DNA of 64,000 nt from Mycobacterium kiyosense (GTDB taxonomy: Bacteria > Actinomycetota > Actinomycetes > Mycobacteriales > Mycobacteriaceae): assembly GCA_021654635.1 (NCBI GenBank), contig AP025179.1:1860001-1924000 (forward strand), in the 5' to 3' direction. The notes under the pieces were generated by a model. The model saw nothing but the letters and a program-made list of their open reading frames with translations, ran no database searches and was not told the DNA's origin. Shown in pieces: positions 29,445-40,801 of the stretch. The position numbers and the translations under genes were made by a program. How positions within the stretch are numbered: the stretch's first letter is position 1; each line of letters opens with the position of its first letter.

Positions 29445-29945
29445 CTATCGCACCGTCGGCGCGGTCGAGCCGCCCACCGGCATCGGGGGCATGCCCAGTT
29501 TGCGGTGATCCCAGGACCGGGTGCGCCGGCTGACGATGCGCACGCCGACCCGCTTGTTCATCATCTGGTCGACGAACGGCTTCATCTCGTCGGTGTAGGG
29601 GCCGGTGTAGCGCTCCCACACGCTGATCCCGACCCGGTGCAGCACCTCGGGGTCGTCGACGATCTCGGCCACGCCCTCGAAGGAAACCCCGCGCAGGGTG
29701 TCGTAGGTGTCGCCGTCCTCGAGCAGGAAACTCACCCGCGGATCGCGCTTGAGGTTGACCGCCTTCTGCGATTTGGCTTTGGTCTCCAGCCAGATCTCGC
29801 CGTCGACGACGGCGTACCACATGGCCGTCAGGTGCGGTTGGCCGTCGGGGCCGATGGTGGCCAGCGTGCCGGTGCGGCTGTTGGTGACGAAGTCGGCGAT
29901 CTCCTCGGGCGACATGACGATGCTCGCGCGCTGATTGGTTCCCAT
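29445..29945 (-). CDS. F420/PNPOx-like split-barrel oxidoreductase (Rv2991-like)
   Basis: 166 residues of the FDOR-B/pyridoxamine phosphate oxidase-like fold: FVTNSRTGTLATIGPDGQPHLTAMWYAV, then LKRDPRVSFLLEDGDTYDTLRGV, then a C-terminal RIVSRRTRSWDHRKLG. The segment around KAVNLKRDP fits the F420-binding groups of this fold. It is probably a deazaflavin-dependent reductase; substrate unknown. It runs opposite to the two tRNA genes, and its 3' end is 18 bp from tRNA-Glu. Confidence 0.82.
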   Translation of the reverse strand: MGTNQRASIVMSPEEIADFVTNSRTGTLATIGPDGQPHLTAMWYAVVDGEIWLETKAKSQKAVNLKRDPRVSFLLEDGDTYDTLRGVSFEGVAEIVDDPEVLHRVGISVWERYTGPYTDEMKPFVDQMMNKRVGVRIVSRRTRSWDHRKLGMPPMPVGGSTAPTVR

Positions 29946-30000
29946 GGCGTCAGTGTGTCAGGTGGCTCCGTTGTCCCGCTGCCGGGTTCGCCTCGCGCAC

Positions 30001-30702
30001 TCAGAGTCGACGGGTGAGTGCCTCGGCGGCGGCCAGCAGGTCCGCGGCCCACCGCGCCCCCGGGCGCCGGCCCATCCGGTCGATCGGGCCGGACACCGAA
30101 ATCGCCGCAACCACAACGCCGCGGCTGTCGCGCACCGGTGCCGACACGCTGGCCACGCCGGGCTCGCGTTCGGCCACGCTCTGCGCCCATCCTCGGCGGC
30201 GCACCTCGGCCAGCACCCGGTCGGTGAATTTGGCATGGGGCAGCACCGCTTTTTGAGTGGCGGCATCGCTGTGGGCGAGCAGCACTTTGGCGCCCGATCC
30301 CGCCGTCATCGGCAGCCTGGTGCCGACCGGAACCGTATCGCGAAGACCCGCAGGCGGTTCCAGCGCGGCCACGCAGACTCTGGTGGTGCCTTCCCGCCGG
30401 TACAGCTGGACACTTTCGCCGGTGGTCTCCCGCAGTTGGGGCAGTACGGTCGCGCTGGCGCTCAGCAACGGATCGCTGACGTGGCCGGACAATTCGGTCA
30501 CGGCCGGCCCGAGCCGCCAGCGGCCGTCGTCGTCGCGCGCCAGCAGGCGGTGTACCTCCAGTGCGGCCGCGAGCCGGTAGGTGGTGGCCCGGGGCAGGCT
30601 GGTGCGCTCGCACAGTTCGGTGAGCCCGCAGGGCGATTCGGCTACCGCGTGCAGGATGCCCACTGCCTTGTCCAGCACACCGATGCCACTCTGTTGTCTC
30701 AC
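30001..30702 (-). CDS. IclR-family regulator, probable LtbR-type repressor of leuCD
   Basis: 233 residues. The N-terminal winged helix (LDKAVGILHAVAESPCGLTELCERTSLPRATTYRLAAAL) and the C-terminal IclR effector domain (PMTAGSGAKVLLA, then GVVVAAISVSGPIDRM) are clear. The start is GTG at 30702. It is divergent from leuC-leuD, the same arrangement as LtbR in Corynebacterium glutamicum, which represses leuB and leuCD, and as Rv2989 in M. tuberculosis. TCTCA-type palindromes in the intergenic region, one covering its own 5' side, suggest it controls itself and leuCD. Confidence 0.85.
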   Translation of the reverse strand: MRQQSGIGVLDKAVGILHAVAESPCGLTELCERTSLPRATTYRLAAALEVHRLLARDDDGRWRLGPAVTELSGHVSDPLLSASATVLPQLRETTGESVQLYRREGTTRVCVAALEPPAGLRDTVPVGTRLPMTAGSGAKVLLAHSDAATQKAVLPHAKFTDRVLAEVRRRGWAQSVAEREPGVASVSAPVRDSRGVVVAAISVSGPIDRMGRRPGARWAADLLAAAEALTRRL

Positions 30703-30717
30703 AAGTCAATACTAGCG

Positions 30718-30825
30718 TCTCAGAATTTGGGATGACACCGCTGCGGCCTGCTGAGACGTTGTCGGACTCTCGTCGATACCGGTATGCTGTCTCATGATAA
30801 GACATTCGCGTCTCACATATTGAGA
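30718..30825 (+). promoter_or_regulatory. leuCD promoter with three TCTCA-type palindromic operators
   Basis: Three related palindromes are visible. 30718-30732 is TCTCA-GAATT-TGGGA. 30790-30804 is TCTCA-N5-AGACA and overlaps a perfect TGTCT-N7-AGACA (30788-30804). 30811-30825 is TCTCA-CATAT-TGAGA, a perfect palindrome. A promoter fits with TTGTCG (30759-30764), an 18-bp spacer and TATGCT (30783-30788), so the second and third sites cover the expected transcription start. They are probably binding sites of the adjacent IclR-family protein. Confidence 0.65.
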
Positions 30826-30881
30826 TCCCAGCCCAGTCGGATCGGTGCGGCGCGCGACCAACGAATCGAGGCAATTCGCGC

Positions 30882-32303
30882 ATGAGTTCAGCCAGCGCCG
30901 GGCCGCGCACTCTGGCCGAGAAGGTATGGGACGACCACGTTGTGGTCTCGGGCGACGGGACGGCTCCCGACCTGATCTACATCGACCTGCACCTGGTGCA
31001 CGAGGTCACCAGCCCGCAGGCTTTCGACGGTTTGCGACTGGCCGGCCGCCCGGTACGGCGGACCGACCTGACCATCGCCACCGAGGACCACAACGTGCCC
31101 ACCCTCGACATCGACAAGCCGATCGCCGATCCGGTGTCGCGCACCCAGGTCGAGACACTGCGGCGCAACTGCGCGGAATTCGGTGTGCGGCTTTACCCGA
31201 TGGGCGACATCGAGCAGGGCATCGTGCACGTCGTCGGCCCGCAACTCGGCCTCACCCAGCCGGGAATGACGATTGTCTGTGGCGATTCTCACACCTCGAC
31301 GCACGGCGCATTCGGTGCGATCGCAATGGGTATCGGCACATCCGAGGTCGAGCATGTGCTCGCCACCCAGACGTTGCCGCTGCGTCCGTTCAAGACGATG
31401 GCGGTCAACGTCGACGGCGAATTGCCCGCCGGGGTGTCGGCCAAGGACATCATTCTTGCGGTGATTGCCAAGATCGGAACCGGCGGCGGGCAGGGCCATG
31501 TCATCGAATACCGGGGCAGCGCCATCGAATCGCTTTCCATGGAAGGCCGGATGACGATCTGCAACATGAGCATCGAAGCCGGTGCCCGCGCCGGCATGGT
31601 GGCCCCCGACGAGATCACCTACGAGTTCCTGCGCGGCCGCCCGCACGCTCCCACCGGCGCCGACTGGGATGCCGCACTGGCCTATTGGCGGGAACTGCGC
31701 AGCGATCCCGGCGCTGTCTTCGACACCGAGGTGTACCTCGACGCAGCTTCGCTGAGCCCGTTCGTGACCTGGGGGACCAACCCCGGTCAGGGGGTTCCGC
31801 TGGCCGCCGCGGTGCCCGATCCCGAACTGATGACCGACGACGCGCAGCGCCAGGCCGCCGAGAAAGCGTTGGCGTACATGGACCTTCGGCCTGGAATGGC
31901 GATGCGCGACATCGCGGTCGACGCCGTGTTCGTCGGCTCGTGCACCAACGGCCGCATCGAGGATCTGCGGGTGGTGGCCGACATCCTGCGGGGCCGCAAG
32001 GTGGCCCCGGGTGTGCGGATGCTGGTGGTCCCCGGTTCGATGCGGGTGCGCGCCCAGGCGGAAGCCGAAGGGCTGGGAGAGGTTTTCACCGCGGCCGGCG
32101 CCGAATGGCGGCAGGCGGGCTGCTCGATGTGCCTGGGAATGAACCCGGACCAACTCTCGCCCGGGGAGCGCTGCGCGGCGACGTCCAACCGCAATTTCGA
32201 AGGGCGACAGGGCAAGGGCGGCCGAACGCACCTGGTGTCACCGGCCGTTGCCGCGGCCACCGCGGTGCGCGGCACGCTCTCCGCGCCGGCCGACTTGAAC
32301 TGA
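30882..32303 (+). CDS. leuC: 3-isopropylmalate dehydratase large subunit
   Basis: 473 residues; with LeuD it isomerises 2-isopropylmalate in leucine synthesis. The aconitase-type 4Fe-4S cysteines are in [12 protein letters not shown] and [10 protein letters not shown]. Other conserved segments are [14 protein letters not shown] and [15 protein letters not shown]. The ATG at 30882 follows a 57-bp leader after the last operator. leuD starts 35 bp downstream. Confidence 0.95.
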   Translation: MSSASAGPRTLAEKVWDDHVVVSGDGTAPDLIYIDLHLVHEVTSPQAFDGLRLAGRPVRRTDLTIATEDHNVPTLDIDKPIADPVSRTQVETLRRNCAEFGVRLYPMGDIEQGIVHVVGPQLGLTQPGMTIVCGDSHTSTHGAFGAIAMGIGTSEVEHVLATQTLPLRPFKTMAVNVDGELPAGVSAKDIILAVIAKIGTGGGQGHVIEYRGSAIESLSMEGRMTICNMSIEAGARAGMVAPDEITYEFLRGRPHAPTGADWDAALAYWRELRSDPGAVFDTEVYLDAASLSPFVTWGTNPGQGVPLAAAVPDPELMTDDAQRQAAEKALAYMDLRPGMAMRDIAVDAVFVGSCTNGRIEDLRVVADILRGRKVAPGVRMLVVPGSMRVRAQAEAEGLGEVFTAAGAEWRQAGCSMCLGMNPDQLSPGERCAATSNRNFEGRQGKGGRTHLVSPAVAAATAVRGTLSAPADLN

Positions 32304-32338
32304 CCAGACTTGAATTCAGACTGAGAAATAGGGGAATC

Positions 32339-32935
32339 ATGGAAGCGTTTCACACCCACACCGGAATAGGGGTGCCGCTGCGGCGGTCCAATGTCGACAC
32401 CGATCAGATCATTCCCGCGGTGTTCCTGAAACGGGTCACCCGAACCGGTTTCGAGGACGGCTTGTTCGCGAGCTGGCGCTCGGATCCGTCATTCGTGCTC
32501 AATCTCAGTCCCTTTGACCGGGGTTCAGTGTTGGTTGCTGGGCCGGATTTCGGCACCGGGTCCTCCCGCGAACATGCGGTGTGGGCGCTCATGGACTACG
32601 GATTCCGGGTCGTTATCTCGTCCCGGTTCGCCGACATTTTTCGCGGCAACGCGGGCAAGTCGGGTCTGTTGGCGGCCGAAGTCGACCAAGATGGTGTCGA
32701 ACTTCTCTGGAAGCTGATCGAGCAGAGCCCGGGGCTGGAAATCACTGTCAATCTTCAAGATCGAAATATCACTGCGGGAACCACGGTGTTGCCGTTCAGG
32801 ATTGACGATCACACTGCGTGGCGATTGCTCGAAGGACTCGACGATATCGGCCTTACGCTGCGGAAACTCGCCGAGATAGAGGCTTTTGAAGCCCACCGTC
32901 CGGCGTGGAAACCGCGCACTGTGCCAACCTCCTGA
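32339..32935 (+). CDS. leuD: 3-isopropylmalate dehydratase small subunit
   Basis: 198 residues, the swivel domain partner of LeuC. Conserved segments are [43 protein letters not shown] and [16 protein letters not shown]. The ATG at 32339 follows AGGGGAATC. It is the last gene of the leuCD operon; 212 bp separate it from hupB. Confidence 0.95.
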   Translation: MEAFHTHTGIGVPLRRSNVDTDQIIPAVFLKRVTRTGFEDGLFASWRSDPSFVLNLSPFDRGSVLVAGPDFGTGSSREHAVWALMDYGFRVVISSRFADIFRGNAGKSGLLAAEVDQDGVELLWKLIEQSPGLEITVNLQDRNITAGTTVLPFRIDDHTAWRLLEGLDDIGLTLRKLAEIEAFEAHRPAWKPRTVPTS

Positions 32936-33147
32936 CGCGTTGCGGCGGCGCCGAATTGCGACTCGGTTGCCACGCTGAACCAAGGCAATTCGCGGCGGCG
33001 CCACCGGCCTAGGGCGGCAATCGGATTGCGAATTTGTCGGCTATCGGGGCCTGAAATTGCGCGTGGCTCTTGGCAATTTGCCAGCTGAGGGTTTACCGTG
33101 TGCTCTAGTCGGTTCCAAAACGAGGACCACTGGCTTCGGAGGGTTGG

Positions 33148-33804
33148 ATGAACAAAGCAGAGCTCATAGATGTGCTCACACAGAAATTGGGCTCAGACCG
33201 TCGGCAGGCGACCGCCGCTGTCGAGAATGTCGTCGACACGATTGTGCGTGCCGTGCACAAGGGCGAGAGCGTGACCATTACCGGCTTCGGTGTCTTCGAG
33301 CAACGGCGCCGCGCGGCTCGGGTGGCCCGCAACCCGCGTACCGGCGAGACGGTCAAGGTGAAGCCCACTTCGGTGCCGGCGTTCCGTCCCGGAGCCCAAT
33401 TCAAAGCCGTTGTGGCTGGCGCACAAAAGCTGCCGGCTGAGGGCCCCGCGGTGAAGCGCGGTGTGGTCGCGGGTGCGGCCCGGAAGACGGCGGCCAAGAA
33501 GGCCCCCGCCAAGAAGGCAGCGACCAAGGCTCCGGCCAAGAAGGCTGCGACCAAGGCTCCGGCGAAGAAGGCTGCGACCAAGGCTCCGGCGAAGAAGGCT
33601 GCGACCAAGGCTCCGGCGAAGAAGGCCGCGACCAAGGCTCCGGCCAAGAAGGCCGCGACCAAGGCTCCGGCGAAGAAGGCCGCGACCAAGGCTCCGGCCA
33701 AGAAGGCCGCCACCAAGGCCCCGGTACGCAAGGCTGCGACCAAGGCCCCGGCCAAGAAGGCTCCGGCCAAGAAGGCCACCGCCACGCGGCGCGGCCGCAA
33801 GTAG
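33148..33804 (+). CDS. hupB: HU-type nucleoid protein with lysine/alanine-rich tail (HupB)
   Basis: 218 residues. Residues 1-90 form the HU fold ([33 protein letters not shown], then [22 protein letters not shown] in the DNA-binding arm). Residues from about 110 form a basic tail built of KAPAKKAAT repeats, ending TATRRGRK. This histone-H1-like tail is the mycobacterial form of HU, which compacts DNA and also binds host laminin. The ATG at 33148 follows GGAGGG. A strong stem-loop follows the gene. Confidence 0.95.
   Translation: MNKAELIDVLTQKLGSDRRQATAAVENVVDTIVRAVHKGESVTITGFGVFEQRRRAARVARNPRTGETVKVKPTSVPAFRPGAQFKAVVAGAQKLPAEGPAVKRGVVAGAARKTAAKKAPAKKAATKAPAKKAATKAPAKKAATKAPAKKAATKAPAKKAATKAPAKKAATKAPAKKAATKAPAKKAATKAPVRKAATKAPAKKAPAKKATATRRGRK
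33484..33782 (+). repeat. 27-bp tandem repeats encoding the HupB tail
   Basis: About nine imperfect copies of a 27-bp unit (KAPAKKAAT in translation, unit start AAGGCTCCGGC) follow one another within hupB. Near-identical units make the length prone to change by slippage or unequal recombination. Confidence 0.85.
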
Positions 33805-33814
33805 TACTACACGC

Positions 33815-33854
33815 AATACCCTTCGGGTGACAGCGATGTCGCCCGAAGGGTATT
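33815..33854. terminator. Bidirectional stem-loop terminator between hupB and mutT1
   Basis: AATACCCTTCGGG (33815-33827) is a perfect inverted repeat of CCCGAAGGGTATT (33842-33854), extended inwards by TGAC/GTCG to 17 pairs with a 6-base loop. It lies 10 bp after the hupB stop and 22 bp from the mutT1 stop. There is no long T tract on either side, the I-shaped form common in mycobacteria. Confidence 0.75.
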
Positions 33855-33876
33855 CGTATGCGCGCGATTGGCGGCG

Positions 33877-34809
33877 TCAGGCCCGGACGTTGGCGGCAAG
33901 CGGGCCGCCGATGTGGTCTGCCGCGATGAGCTTGCCGTCAACGAGCGACAGCACCCAGGTGCTGCCTTTGAGATTGCGCGACTTGTCTGGCCGGATCCCG
34001 TCGCGGTCGCACCACCAGCCGATCAGATCCGGAATCACCTTGCCCTGCGTACAGATCACCGGCGTGCCCGCCCGTCCGGCGATCTGCAACACCCGCTGGC
34101 GTCCGCGCTTGGGATTCTTCGCGTACGCCTCCTCGGTCAGGTCGGGCTCGTTGTGAACTGCCACACCGAGTTCGGCGGCCAGCGGTTCCACCGTCTGGTG
34201 ACAACGCACCCGGTCGGCCGCATACACGTGGGTTGCGCCGAACGCGGACAATTGGGAAACCAGCGCCTCGGCTTGGGCGCGCCCCTTCTTGTCCAACGGT
34301 CGTTTGGTGTCGTCGCCGCGGTAGCGCGCCTTGGAGCCCGCGGTGCCGTGCCGCACCACCAGCACGGTCTTGGTGTCCGCCGGTTGTTTGGCGAACCGTC
34401 GCAAGACCTTTCGGTCCGGTGCGTAGTCGAGGGCCTGCATGGCCTCGGTCACCGGTAGCCAGCGCAACTCGTCCACCTCGTCGCCGGGGGTGAATTCCCC
34501 GCCCAGGCTGCGGGCGGCCCAGTAGTGCACCTTCTTGATGCCCTGGTCGATCGGGTAGGTGATCGTGGTGAGGCACCTGCCGAGATGACTGTGCTGGCCG
34601 GTCTCTTCGAACACTTCGCGCACGGCGGCCACCGGTGCCGTCTCGCCCGGATCGACCTTTCCTTTGGGCAGCGACCAGTCGTCGTAGCGGGGGCGGTGGA
34701 TCATCGCGATCTCGATCGACTCGCCCGAGTCCGCGACCGGTCGCCATAACACCGCACCCGCGGCGTACACGATCCGGGCCGGCCGGGCCGACGATTTCTG
34801 GGGCGACAC
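33877..34809 (-). CDS. mutT1: MutT1: Nudix hydrolase fused to histidine phosphatase domain
   Basis: 310 residues. The N-terminal Nudix domain carries the full Nudix box: [20 protein letters not shown] followed by TGQ. The C-terminal half is a histidine phosphatase with VVRHGTAG and DRVRCHQT. In mycobacteria MutT1 degrades 8-oxo-dGTP and diadenosine polyphosphates, preventing mutation and helping nucleotide clean-up. The size agrees with the family (about 310-320). It is transcribed with ppk1 upstream on the same strand, 69 bp apart. Confidence 0.92.
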   Translation of the reverse strand: MSPQKSSARPARIVYAAGAVLWRPVADSGESIEIAMIHRPRYDDWSLPKGKVDPGETAPVAAVREVFEETGQHSHLGRCLTTITYPIDQGIKKVHYWAARSLGGEFTPGDEVDELRWLPVTEAMQALDYAPDRKVLRRFAKQPADTKTVLVVRHGTAGSKARYRGDDTKRPLDKKGRAQAEALVSQLSAFGATHVYAADRVRCHQTVEPLAAELGVAVHNEPDLTEEAYAKNPKRGRQRVLQIAGRAGTPVICTQGKVIPDLIGWWCDRDGIRPDKSRNLKGSTWVLSLVDGKLIAADHIGGPLAANVRA

Positions 34810-34878
34810 TCAACTCCTGCAAGTCAATTCGAACATGTCGTGCGCGGCAGTGGATGTGTTCCGGAGCGGGGCCCGAGC

Positions 34879-37056
34879 TCAGGTGCTGCGATGCTTCTCC
34901 ATCAGCGACACCTGGTGGTCGCGCACACTCTCGCCGTCCTGCGGGGAGGCGGTCCACACCCCGTCGGATCCTAGTTCCCAGCAACGGGTGGCGGGGTCGA
35001 GGGCCGATTCGAACAGTTCGTTGAGCTGTGCGGTCAGGCGCGGGTCTTTGACTTGAGCCATCACCTCGACCCGACGGTCGAGATTGCGATGCATCATGTC
35101 GGCGCTGCCGATCCAGAATTCGTTGATCGCGTTGAAATGCAGGATGCGCGAGTGTTCCAGGAAACGGCCGAGAATCGAACGCACGAAGATGTTCTCGGAC
35201 AAGCCCTCCGTGCCCGGGCGCAGCGCGCAGATGCCGCGCACCACCACCTCCACCCGCACGCCCGCCTGCGACGCGCGGTACAACGCGTCGATGACCTGCT
35301 CGTCGACCAGGGCGTTCATCTTGAGCCGGATCCGCGCGTCCTTGCCCTGCCGGTGCGCCTCCACCTCGCGCTCGACCCGCTCGATGATGCCGGTGCGAAT
35401 TCCATGCGGCGCCACCAGCAGATTGCGGTACTGCAGCTTGCGCGAGTATCCGGTGAGCGTGTTGAACAAGTCGGTGAGGTCGGCACCGATGTCGGGGTCG
35501 GCGGTGAGCAAGCCCACATCCTCGTACAGCCGTGCCGTCTTGCCGTTGTAGTTGCCCGTCCCGACATGGCAGTACCGCTTGATGTTCGGGCCTTCGCGGC
35601 GCACCACCAGGCAGGTCTTGCAGTGCGTCTTGAGTCCGACGAACCCGTACACCACGTGCACTCCCGCCTGCTCCAGCGTGCGGGCCCAGCGGATATTGGC
35701 TTGTTCGTCGAAGCGCGCCTTGATCTCCACCATTGCCACGACTTGTTTTCCGGCTTCGGCGGCGTCGATCAGCGCCCGCACGATCGGCGAGTCACCGGAG
35801 GTGCGGTACAGCGTCTGCTTGATCGCGAGCACCGCGGGATCGGCGGCGGCGGCTTCGATGAAGCGCTGCACGCTGGTGGAGAACGAGTCGTACGGGTGGT
35901 GCACCAGCACGTCACCTTCGCGCAGCGTGGCGAAAATGCCGCGGGTCGTCTCCAGATCGGCGAAGGCCGGGTGGGTGGCCGGGACGAACGCCCGGTCCTT
36001 GAGGTCGGGGCGGTCCACTCCATATATCTGCCACAACGACGACAGGTCCAGCAGCCCAGGCACTTCGATGACGTCACCGGGGTGCACGTCGAGTTCGCGG
36101 TGCAACAGCTCGAGCATGCTCTCGGTCATGTCGTCGGCGACTTCGAGGCGCACCGGGGAACCGAACCGGCGGCGCGCCAACTCCCGCTCGAGTGCCTGCA
36201 GCAGGTCTTCGTCGCGGTCCTCTTCCACTTCGAAGTCGGCGTTGCGGGTGATGCGGAAGGCATGGTGCTCCACGATTTCCATGCCGGGGAACAACACCGG
36301 CAGGAACGCGGCGATCAGTTCCTCCATCGGCAGGAATCGCACCACGGTGCCATCGGAGCTCTCGTCGCCGTCTTTGGCCTCGAGTTGGACGAACCGGTCG
36401 ACGTTGTCGGGCACCTTGACCCGTGCGAAATGCTGGGTGCCGTCTTCGGGTTGCTTCACGGTGACCGCCAGGTTCAGGCTCAACCCGCTGACGAATGGGA
36501 ACGGGTGCGCGGGGTCGACTGCTAGCGGCGTCAGGACCGGGAAGACCTGCTCGTTGAAATACGTCGACAGGTGGTCACGCTCATCCTCATCGAGGTCGGC
36601 CCACGTGACGATCGAGATGCCTTCTTCTTCCAGCGCGGGCAACACCGCTTCGAGGAACACCTTGGCGTGCCGGCTGGCGATCTGCTGGGTCTGCTCGCCG
36701 ATGCGGCGCAGTTGCTCGCGCGGCGTCAGGCCGTCGGCGGAGCGCACCGACAGTCCCATCTCGTCGCGGCGTTTGAGGCCGGCGACCCGGACCATGTAGA
36801 ACTCGTCGAGGTTGGAGGCGAAGATCGCCAAGAACTTGGCCCGCTCCAACAGCGGCAGCGAGTTGTCGGCGGCCAGCGCCAGGACGCGGGCGTTGAAGTC
36901 CAGCCAGCTCAGTTCGCGGTTGAGATAGCGCTCTTCGGGCAGCGTGTCGCTGATCGCGGCCGGAGTCGCCGCGGGCGGGGCGGCCGGGGCCGAGTCGCCC
37001 GGCTGCCATGCGTTCTCGTCGGGGCGTACCTGCGGGCTGGCTTCGATATCGGTCAC
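34879..37056 (-). CDS. ppk1: Polyphosphate kinase 1
   Basis: 725 residues. Conserved features are [17 protein letters not shown], the [14 protein letters not shown] stretch, the two phospholipase D-like catalytic domains with the autophosphorylated His region ([35 protein letters not shown]) and [17 protein letters not shown]. It makes polyphosphate reversibly from ATP. The GTG at 37056 (VTDIEAS) was chosen by family similarity; the ribosome site (AAGG) is unusually close, so the true start could differ. The upstream open frame overlaps fbiD and is not coding. Confidence 0.92.
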   Translation of the reverse strand: MTDIEASPQVRPDENAWQPGDSAPAAPPAATPAAISDTLPEERYLNRELSWLDFNARVLALAADNSLPLLERAKFLAIFASNLDEFYMVRVAGLKRRDEMGLSVRSADGLTPREQLRRIGEQTQQIASRHAKVFLEAVLPALEEEGISIVTWADLDEDERDHLSTYFNEQVFPVLTPLAVDPAHPFPFVSGLSLNLAVTVKQPEDGTQHFARVKVPDNVDRFVQLEAKDGDESSDGTVVRFLPMEELIAAFLPVLFPGMEIVEHHAFRITRNADFEVEEDRDEDLLQALERELARRRFGSPVRLEVADDMTESMLELLHRELDVHPGDVIEVPGLLDLSSLWQIYGVDRPDLKDRAFVPATHPAFADLETTRGIFATLREGDVLVHHPYDSFSTSVQRFIEAAAADPAVLAIKQTLYRTSGDSPIVRALIDAAEAGKQVVAMVEIKARFDEQANIRWARTLEQAGVHVVYGFVGLKTHCKTCLVVRREGPNIKRYCHVGTGNYNGKTARLYEDVGLLTADPDIGADLTDLFNTLTGYSRKLQYRNLLVAPHGIRTGIIERVEREVEAHRQGKDARIRLKMNALVDEQVIDALYRASQAGVRVEVVVRGICALRPGTEGLSENIFVRSILGRFLEHSRILHFNAINEFWIGSADMMHRNLDRRVEVMAQVKDPRLTAQLNELFESALDPATRCWELGSDGVWTASPQDGESVRDHQVSLMEKHRST

Positions 37057-37166
37057 CTTGCGATCATTGCCTACGCCTGGCGATGCTGCCAGCAGTCTGC
37101 CGACATCCAATCCGCCGTTGGCGTGTGATTCACCGGCTGGAAAGGTTGGCCGCGCGGCTCGGTGCG

Positions 37167-37931
<765 letters not shown>

Positions 37932-37944
37932 TTAGGGGTGGCGG

Positions 37945-38959
37945 ATGACCGGGACTGTCACGGTGATGGGCGCCGGTGCCTGGGGCACCGTGCTCGCCAA
38001 AGTGCTGGCTGACGCCGACAACCAGGTCATGTTGTGGGCGCGGCGCGCCGAGGTCGCCAAGCGGATCAACGCCACCCGGTCCAATCCGGACTATCTTCCC
38101 GACACGCAGTTGCCGGCGGGAATCCGCGCCACCGCCGACGCCGAGGAGGCGCTGTCCGGCCGCGACGACGGTGCTGCTCGGCGTCCCCGCGCAGACGATG
38201 CGGGCCAATCTCGAGCAGTGGAACGGCATGTGGGCCGACGGTGCGACGCTGGTCAGCCTGGCCAAGGGTATCGAGCTGGACACGCTGATGCGGATGAGCC
38301 AGGTGATCGTGTCGGTGACCGGCGTGGACTCCTCGCAGGTGGCGGTGATCTCGGGGCCCAACCTGGCCAGCGAGATCGCGCAAGGTCAGCCGGCCGCCAC
38401 CGTGGTGGCGTGCAGCGACTCCGGGCGGGCGGTGGCGTTGCAGCGCTTCCTGAACAGCGGCTATTTCCGTCCGTACACCAACTCCGATGTGGTCGGCACC
38501 GAGATCGGCGGCGCCTGCAAGAACGTCATCGCCCTGGCCTGCGGGATGGCCGTCGGGGTGGGTCTGGGCGAGAACACCGCGGCGGCGATCATCACCCGTG
38601 GACTGGCCGAGATCATGCGGCTGGGGCTGGCGCTGGGCGCCAAGGGTGCGACGCTGGCGGGCCTGGCCGGGGTCGGCGACCTGGTGGCCACCTGCACCTC
38701 GCCGTACTCGCGCAACCGGTCGCTGGGGGAGCGGCTGGGCCGCGGCGACACCATGTATTCGGCGCTGCACGGCTCCCAGAACACCCGGGACGGGCACGTG
38801 GTCGAGGGCGTGACGTCCTGCGAGTCGGTGCTGGCGCTGGCGTCCAGCTACGACGTCGAGATGCCGCTCACCGATGCGGTGCACCGGGTCTGCCACAAGG
38901 GGCTGTCGGTGAACGAGGCGATAGCGCTGCTGCTGGGCCGCACCACCAAGCCGGAATAG
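37945..38959 (+). CDS. gpsA: Glycerol-3-phosphate dehydrogenase (NAD(P)+), frame broken in this sequence
   Basis: About 337 residues after correction. The N-terminus [20 protein letters not shown] is the dinucleotide-binding motif. After EEALSG near 38160 the frame shifts: removing one C from GGCCGCGAC restores [12 protein letters not shown]. Then follow [32 protein letters not shown] with the catalytic Lys, and [18 protein letters not shown]. It supplies glycerol-3-phosphate for phospholipids. The uncorrected frame would give a nonsense tail; a single-base sequence error is the simplest explanation. Confidence 0.88.
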
Positions 38960-39027
38960 CGCCGGCCGGACCACCTGAGCTGCGCAATCCCGCGCTGCGG
39001 CGCCGCACCCGGTAGCCTCTTTAGGTT

Positions 39028-40140
39028 GTGACCGCCTCGAACCGGGTTCGCGTCGCCGTCGTTTTCGGCGGGCGCAGCAACGAGCACGCCATCTCGTGCG
39101 TGTCGGCGGGCAGCATTCTGCGCAATCTCGACCCGCAGCGTTTCGACGTCGTCGCGGTCGGAATCACGCCGCAAGGCTCCTGGGTGCTCACCGACGGCGA
39201 CCCCGACGCGCTGGCGATCAGCAACCGTCAACTGCCCGCGGTGCGCCCCGAGTCGGGCACCGAGCTGGCCCTGCCCGCCGACCCGCAGCGGGGCGGGCAA
39301 CTGGTGTCGCTGGGACCGGGGTCTGCGGAGATCCTGGGTTTGGTGGACGTGGTCTTCCCGGTCCTGCACGGCCCCTACGGCGAGGACGGCACCATCCAGG
39401 GGCTGCTCGAACTCGCCGGGGTGCCTTACGTCGGTGCCGGGGTGCTGGCCAGCGCCGCGGGCATGGACAAGGAGTTCACCAAGAAGTTGCTGGTCGCCGA
39501 GGGCCTACCGGTCGGCGACTACACGGTGCTGCGGCCGTCGCAGTCGACGCTGCACCCCGAGCAACGCGAGCGACTTGGCCTGCCGGTGTTCGTCAAGCCT
39601 GCCCGCGGTGGCTCGTCGATCGGGGTCAGCCGGGTGGCGAGCTGGGACGAGTTGCCCGCCGCTGTGGAGTACGCCCGCCGTCACGACCCGAAGGTCATCG
39701 TGGAAGCGGCGATCAACGGCCGCGAACTCGAATGCGGTGTGCTCGAAATGCCGGACGGCACAATCGAAGCCAGCACGCTGGGGGGAGATCCGGGTGGCCG
39801 GGGTGCGGGGCCGTGAAGACTCCTTCTACGACTTCGAAACCAAGTACCTCGACGACGCGGCCGAATTGGACGTGCCGGCCAAGGTCGACGACGACGTGGC
39901 AATCGCCTTGCGGCAGTTGGCGATTCGTGCGTTTACAGCCATCGACTGCCAGGGCCTGGCCCGCGGGTGGACTTCTTCCTCACCGACGACGGCCCGGTGA
40001 TCAACGAGATCAACACCATGCCGGGGTTCACCACGATCTCGATGTACCCGCGGATGTGGGCGGCCAGCGGCGTCGACTACCCGACGTTATTGGCCACCAT
40101 GGTGGACACTGCCCTGGCGCGCGGCGTGGGGCTGCGTTAA
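39028..40140 (+). CDS. ddl: D-alanine--D-alanine ligase, two frame breaks in this sequence
   Basis: About 369 residues after correction. It opens [23 protein letters not shown]. The ATP-grasp segments are [35 protein letters not shown] and a C-terminal [18 protein letters not shown]. The first break lies in a run of six G at 39780-39786 (five expected: STLGEIRVAG). The second is a 2-base excess near 39963-39966 ([12 protein letters not shown] expected). Together they add three bases, so the final frame is the starting one. TAGCCT at 39013-39018 may be the -10 box of a leaderless message. Confidence 0.88.
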
Positions 40141-40166
40141 CGCACTGCGCTAACGCACCGGCGCCG

Positions 40167-40733
40167 CTAACGCACCGGCGCCGGATCGATCGGTGTCGCG
40201 GCGATGGCGCGGTCGATGATTGCCGAAAGATCCTGGATCGGTGTGGGTCCCGATTCGGCGGGCAGCGTGATGGCCACATAGACCGGACGATCCACCGTGT
40301 ACCAGGTCGAGCTGCGGTCGTCCGACTGGCCGGACACCCGGAACCACTGCACCCGGTCGACGACCTGGATCGGTGAGCCGATCACGAAGTCGTCCGGGCG
40401 TTGCAGTCCGCACCGCACGATCACGGTGTCGGATCCGGCGCGCCAGGCGCTCGCCCCCTCCGGCGCCGGCTGCGCGACGGCGGCGCGCTGGAAATCCCCG
40501 AGCCGGGCCGGCAGGGCCGCCGACAGCGCCCGGCATTCGGCGTTGGCGGCTTGCGGGGCGGGCACCGAGGCGATCGCCACCGGCCGCTGCGGGTTGTCGC
40601 GGGTGGCCGCGAACACCAGAACGCCCGCGATCGTCACCAGGGCCACCGCCAGCGCGGCGATCAACACCGCGCGCGGTGGCCCACCGGGATCGGACTCGCC
40701 CGTCACCTGCCTGACCCCCTTCGACAATTCCAC
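40167..40733 (-). CDS. DUF3515 membrane-anchored protein (Rv2980-like)
   Basis: 188 residues from GTG 40733 (an internal GTG at 40703 is possible). One N-terminal membrane helix (AVLIAALAVALVTIAGVLVFAA) is followed by an exported domain with two Cys (ANAECRALSAAL and VIVRCGLQRP) and a conserved VVDRVQWFRVSG. This is the DUF3515 pattern, of unknown function, always found near ddl and thiL in mycobacteria. It is convergent with ddl and divergent from thiL. Confidence 0.8.
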   Translation of the reverse strand: MELSKGVRQVTGESDPGGPPRAVLIAALAVALVTIAGVLVFAATRDNPQRPVAIASVPAPQAANAECRALSAALPARLGDFQRAAVAQPAPEGASAWRAGSDTVIVRCGLQRPDDFVIGSPIQVVDRVQWFRVSGQSDDRSSTWYTVDRPVYVAITLPAESGPTPIQDLSAIIDRAIAATPIDPAPVR

Positions 40734-40801
40734 CCTTGACTACACTGACCTGCGCCCGAACGGGCCCGAGAATGAACTTACCGGCGGGGGAGGAGGCGGT
40801 C

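Noticed and set aside
30845..32338. Plus-strand open frame overlapping leuC and fused to leuD
   Set aside because: The part opposite leuC has no motifs; only the LeuD part from ATG 32339 is real.
33484..33782. CRISPR-like regular repeats
   Set aside because: The units are contiguous, without spacers, and encode the KAPAKKAAT tail of HupB.
40141..40182. Short direct repeat GCTAACGCACCGGCGCC twice after ddl
   Set aside because: It is only two copies over about 40 bp at the 3' ends of convergent genes; most likely a local duplication without function.
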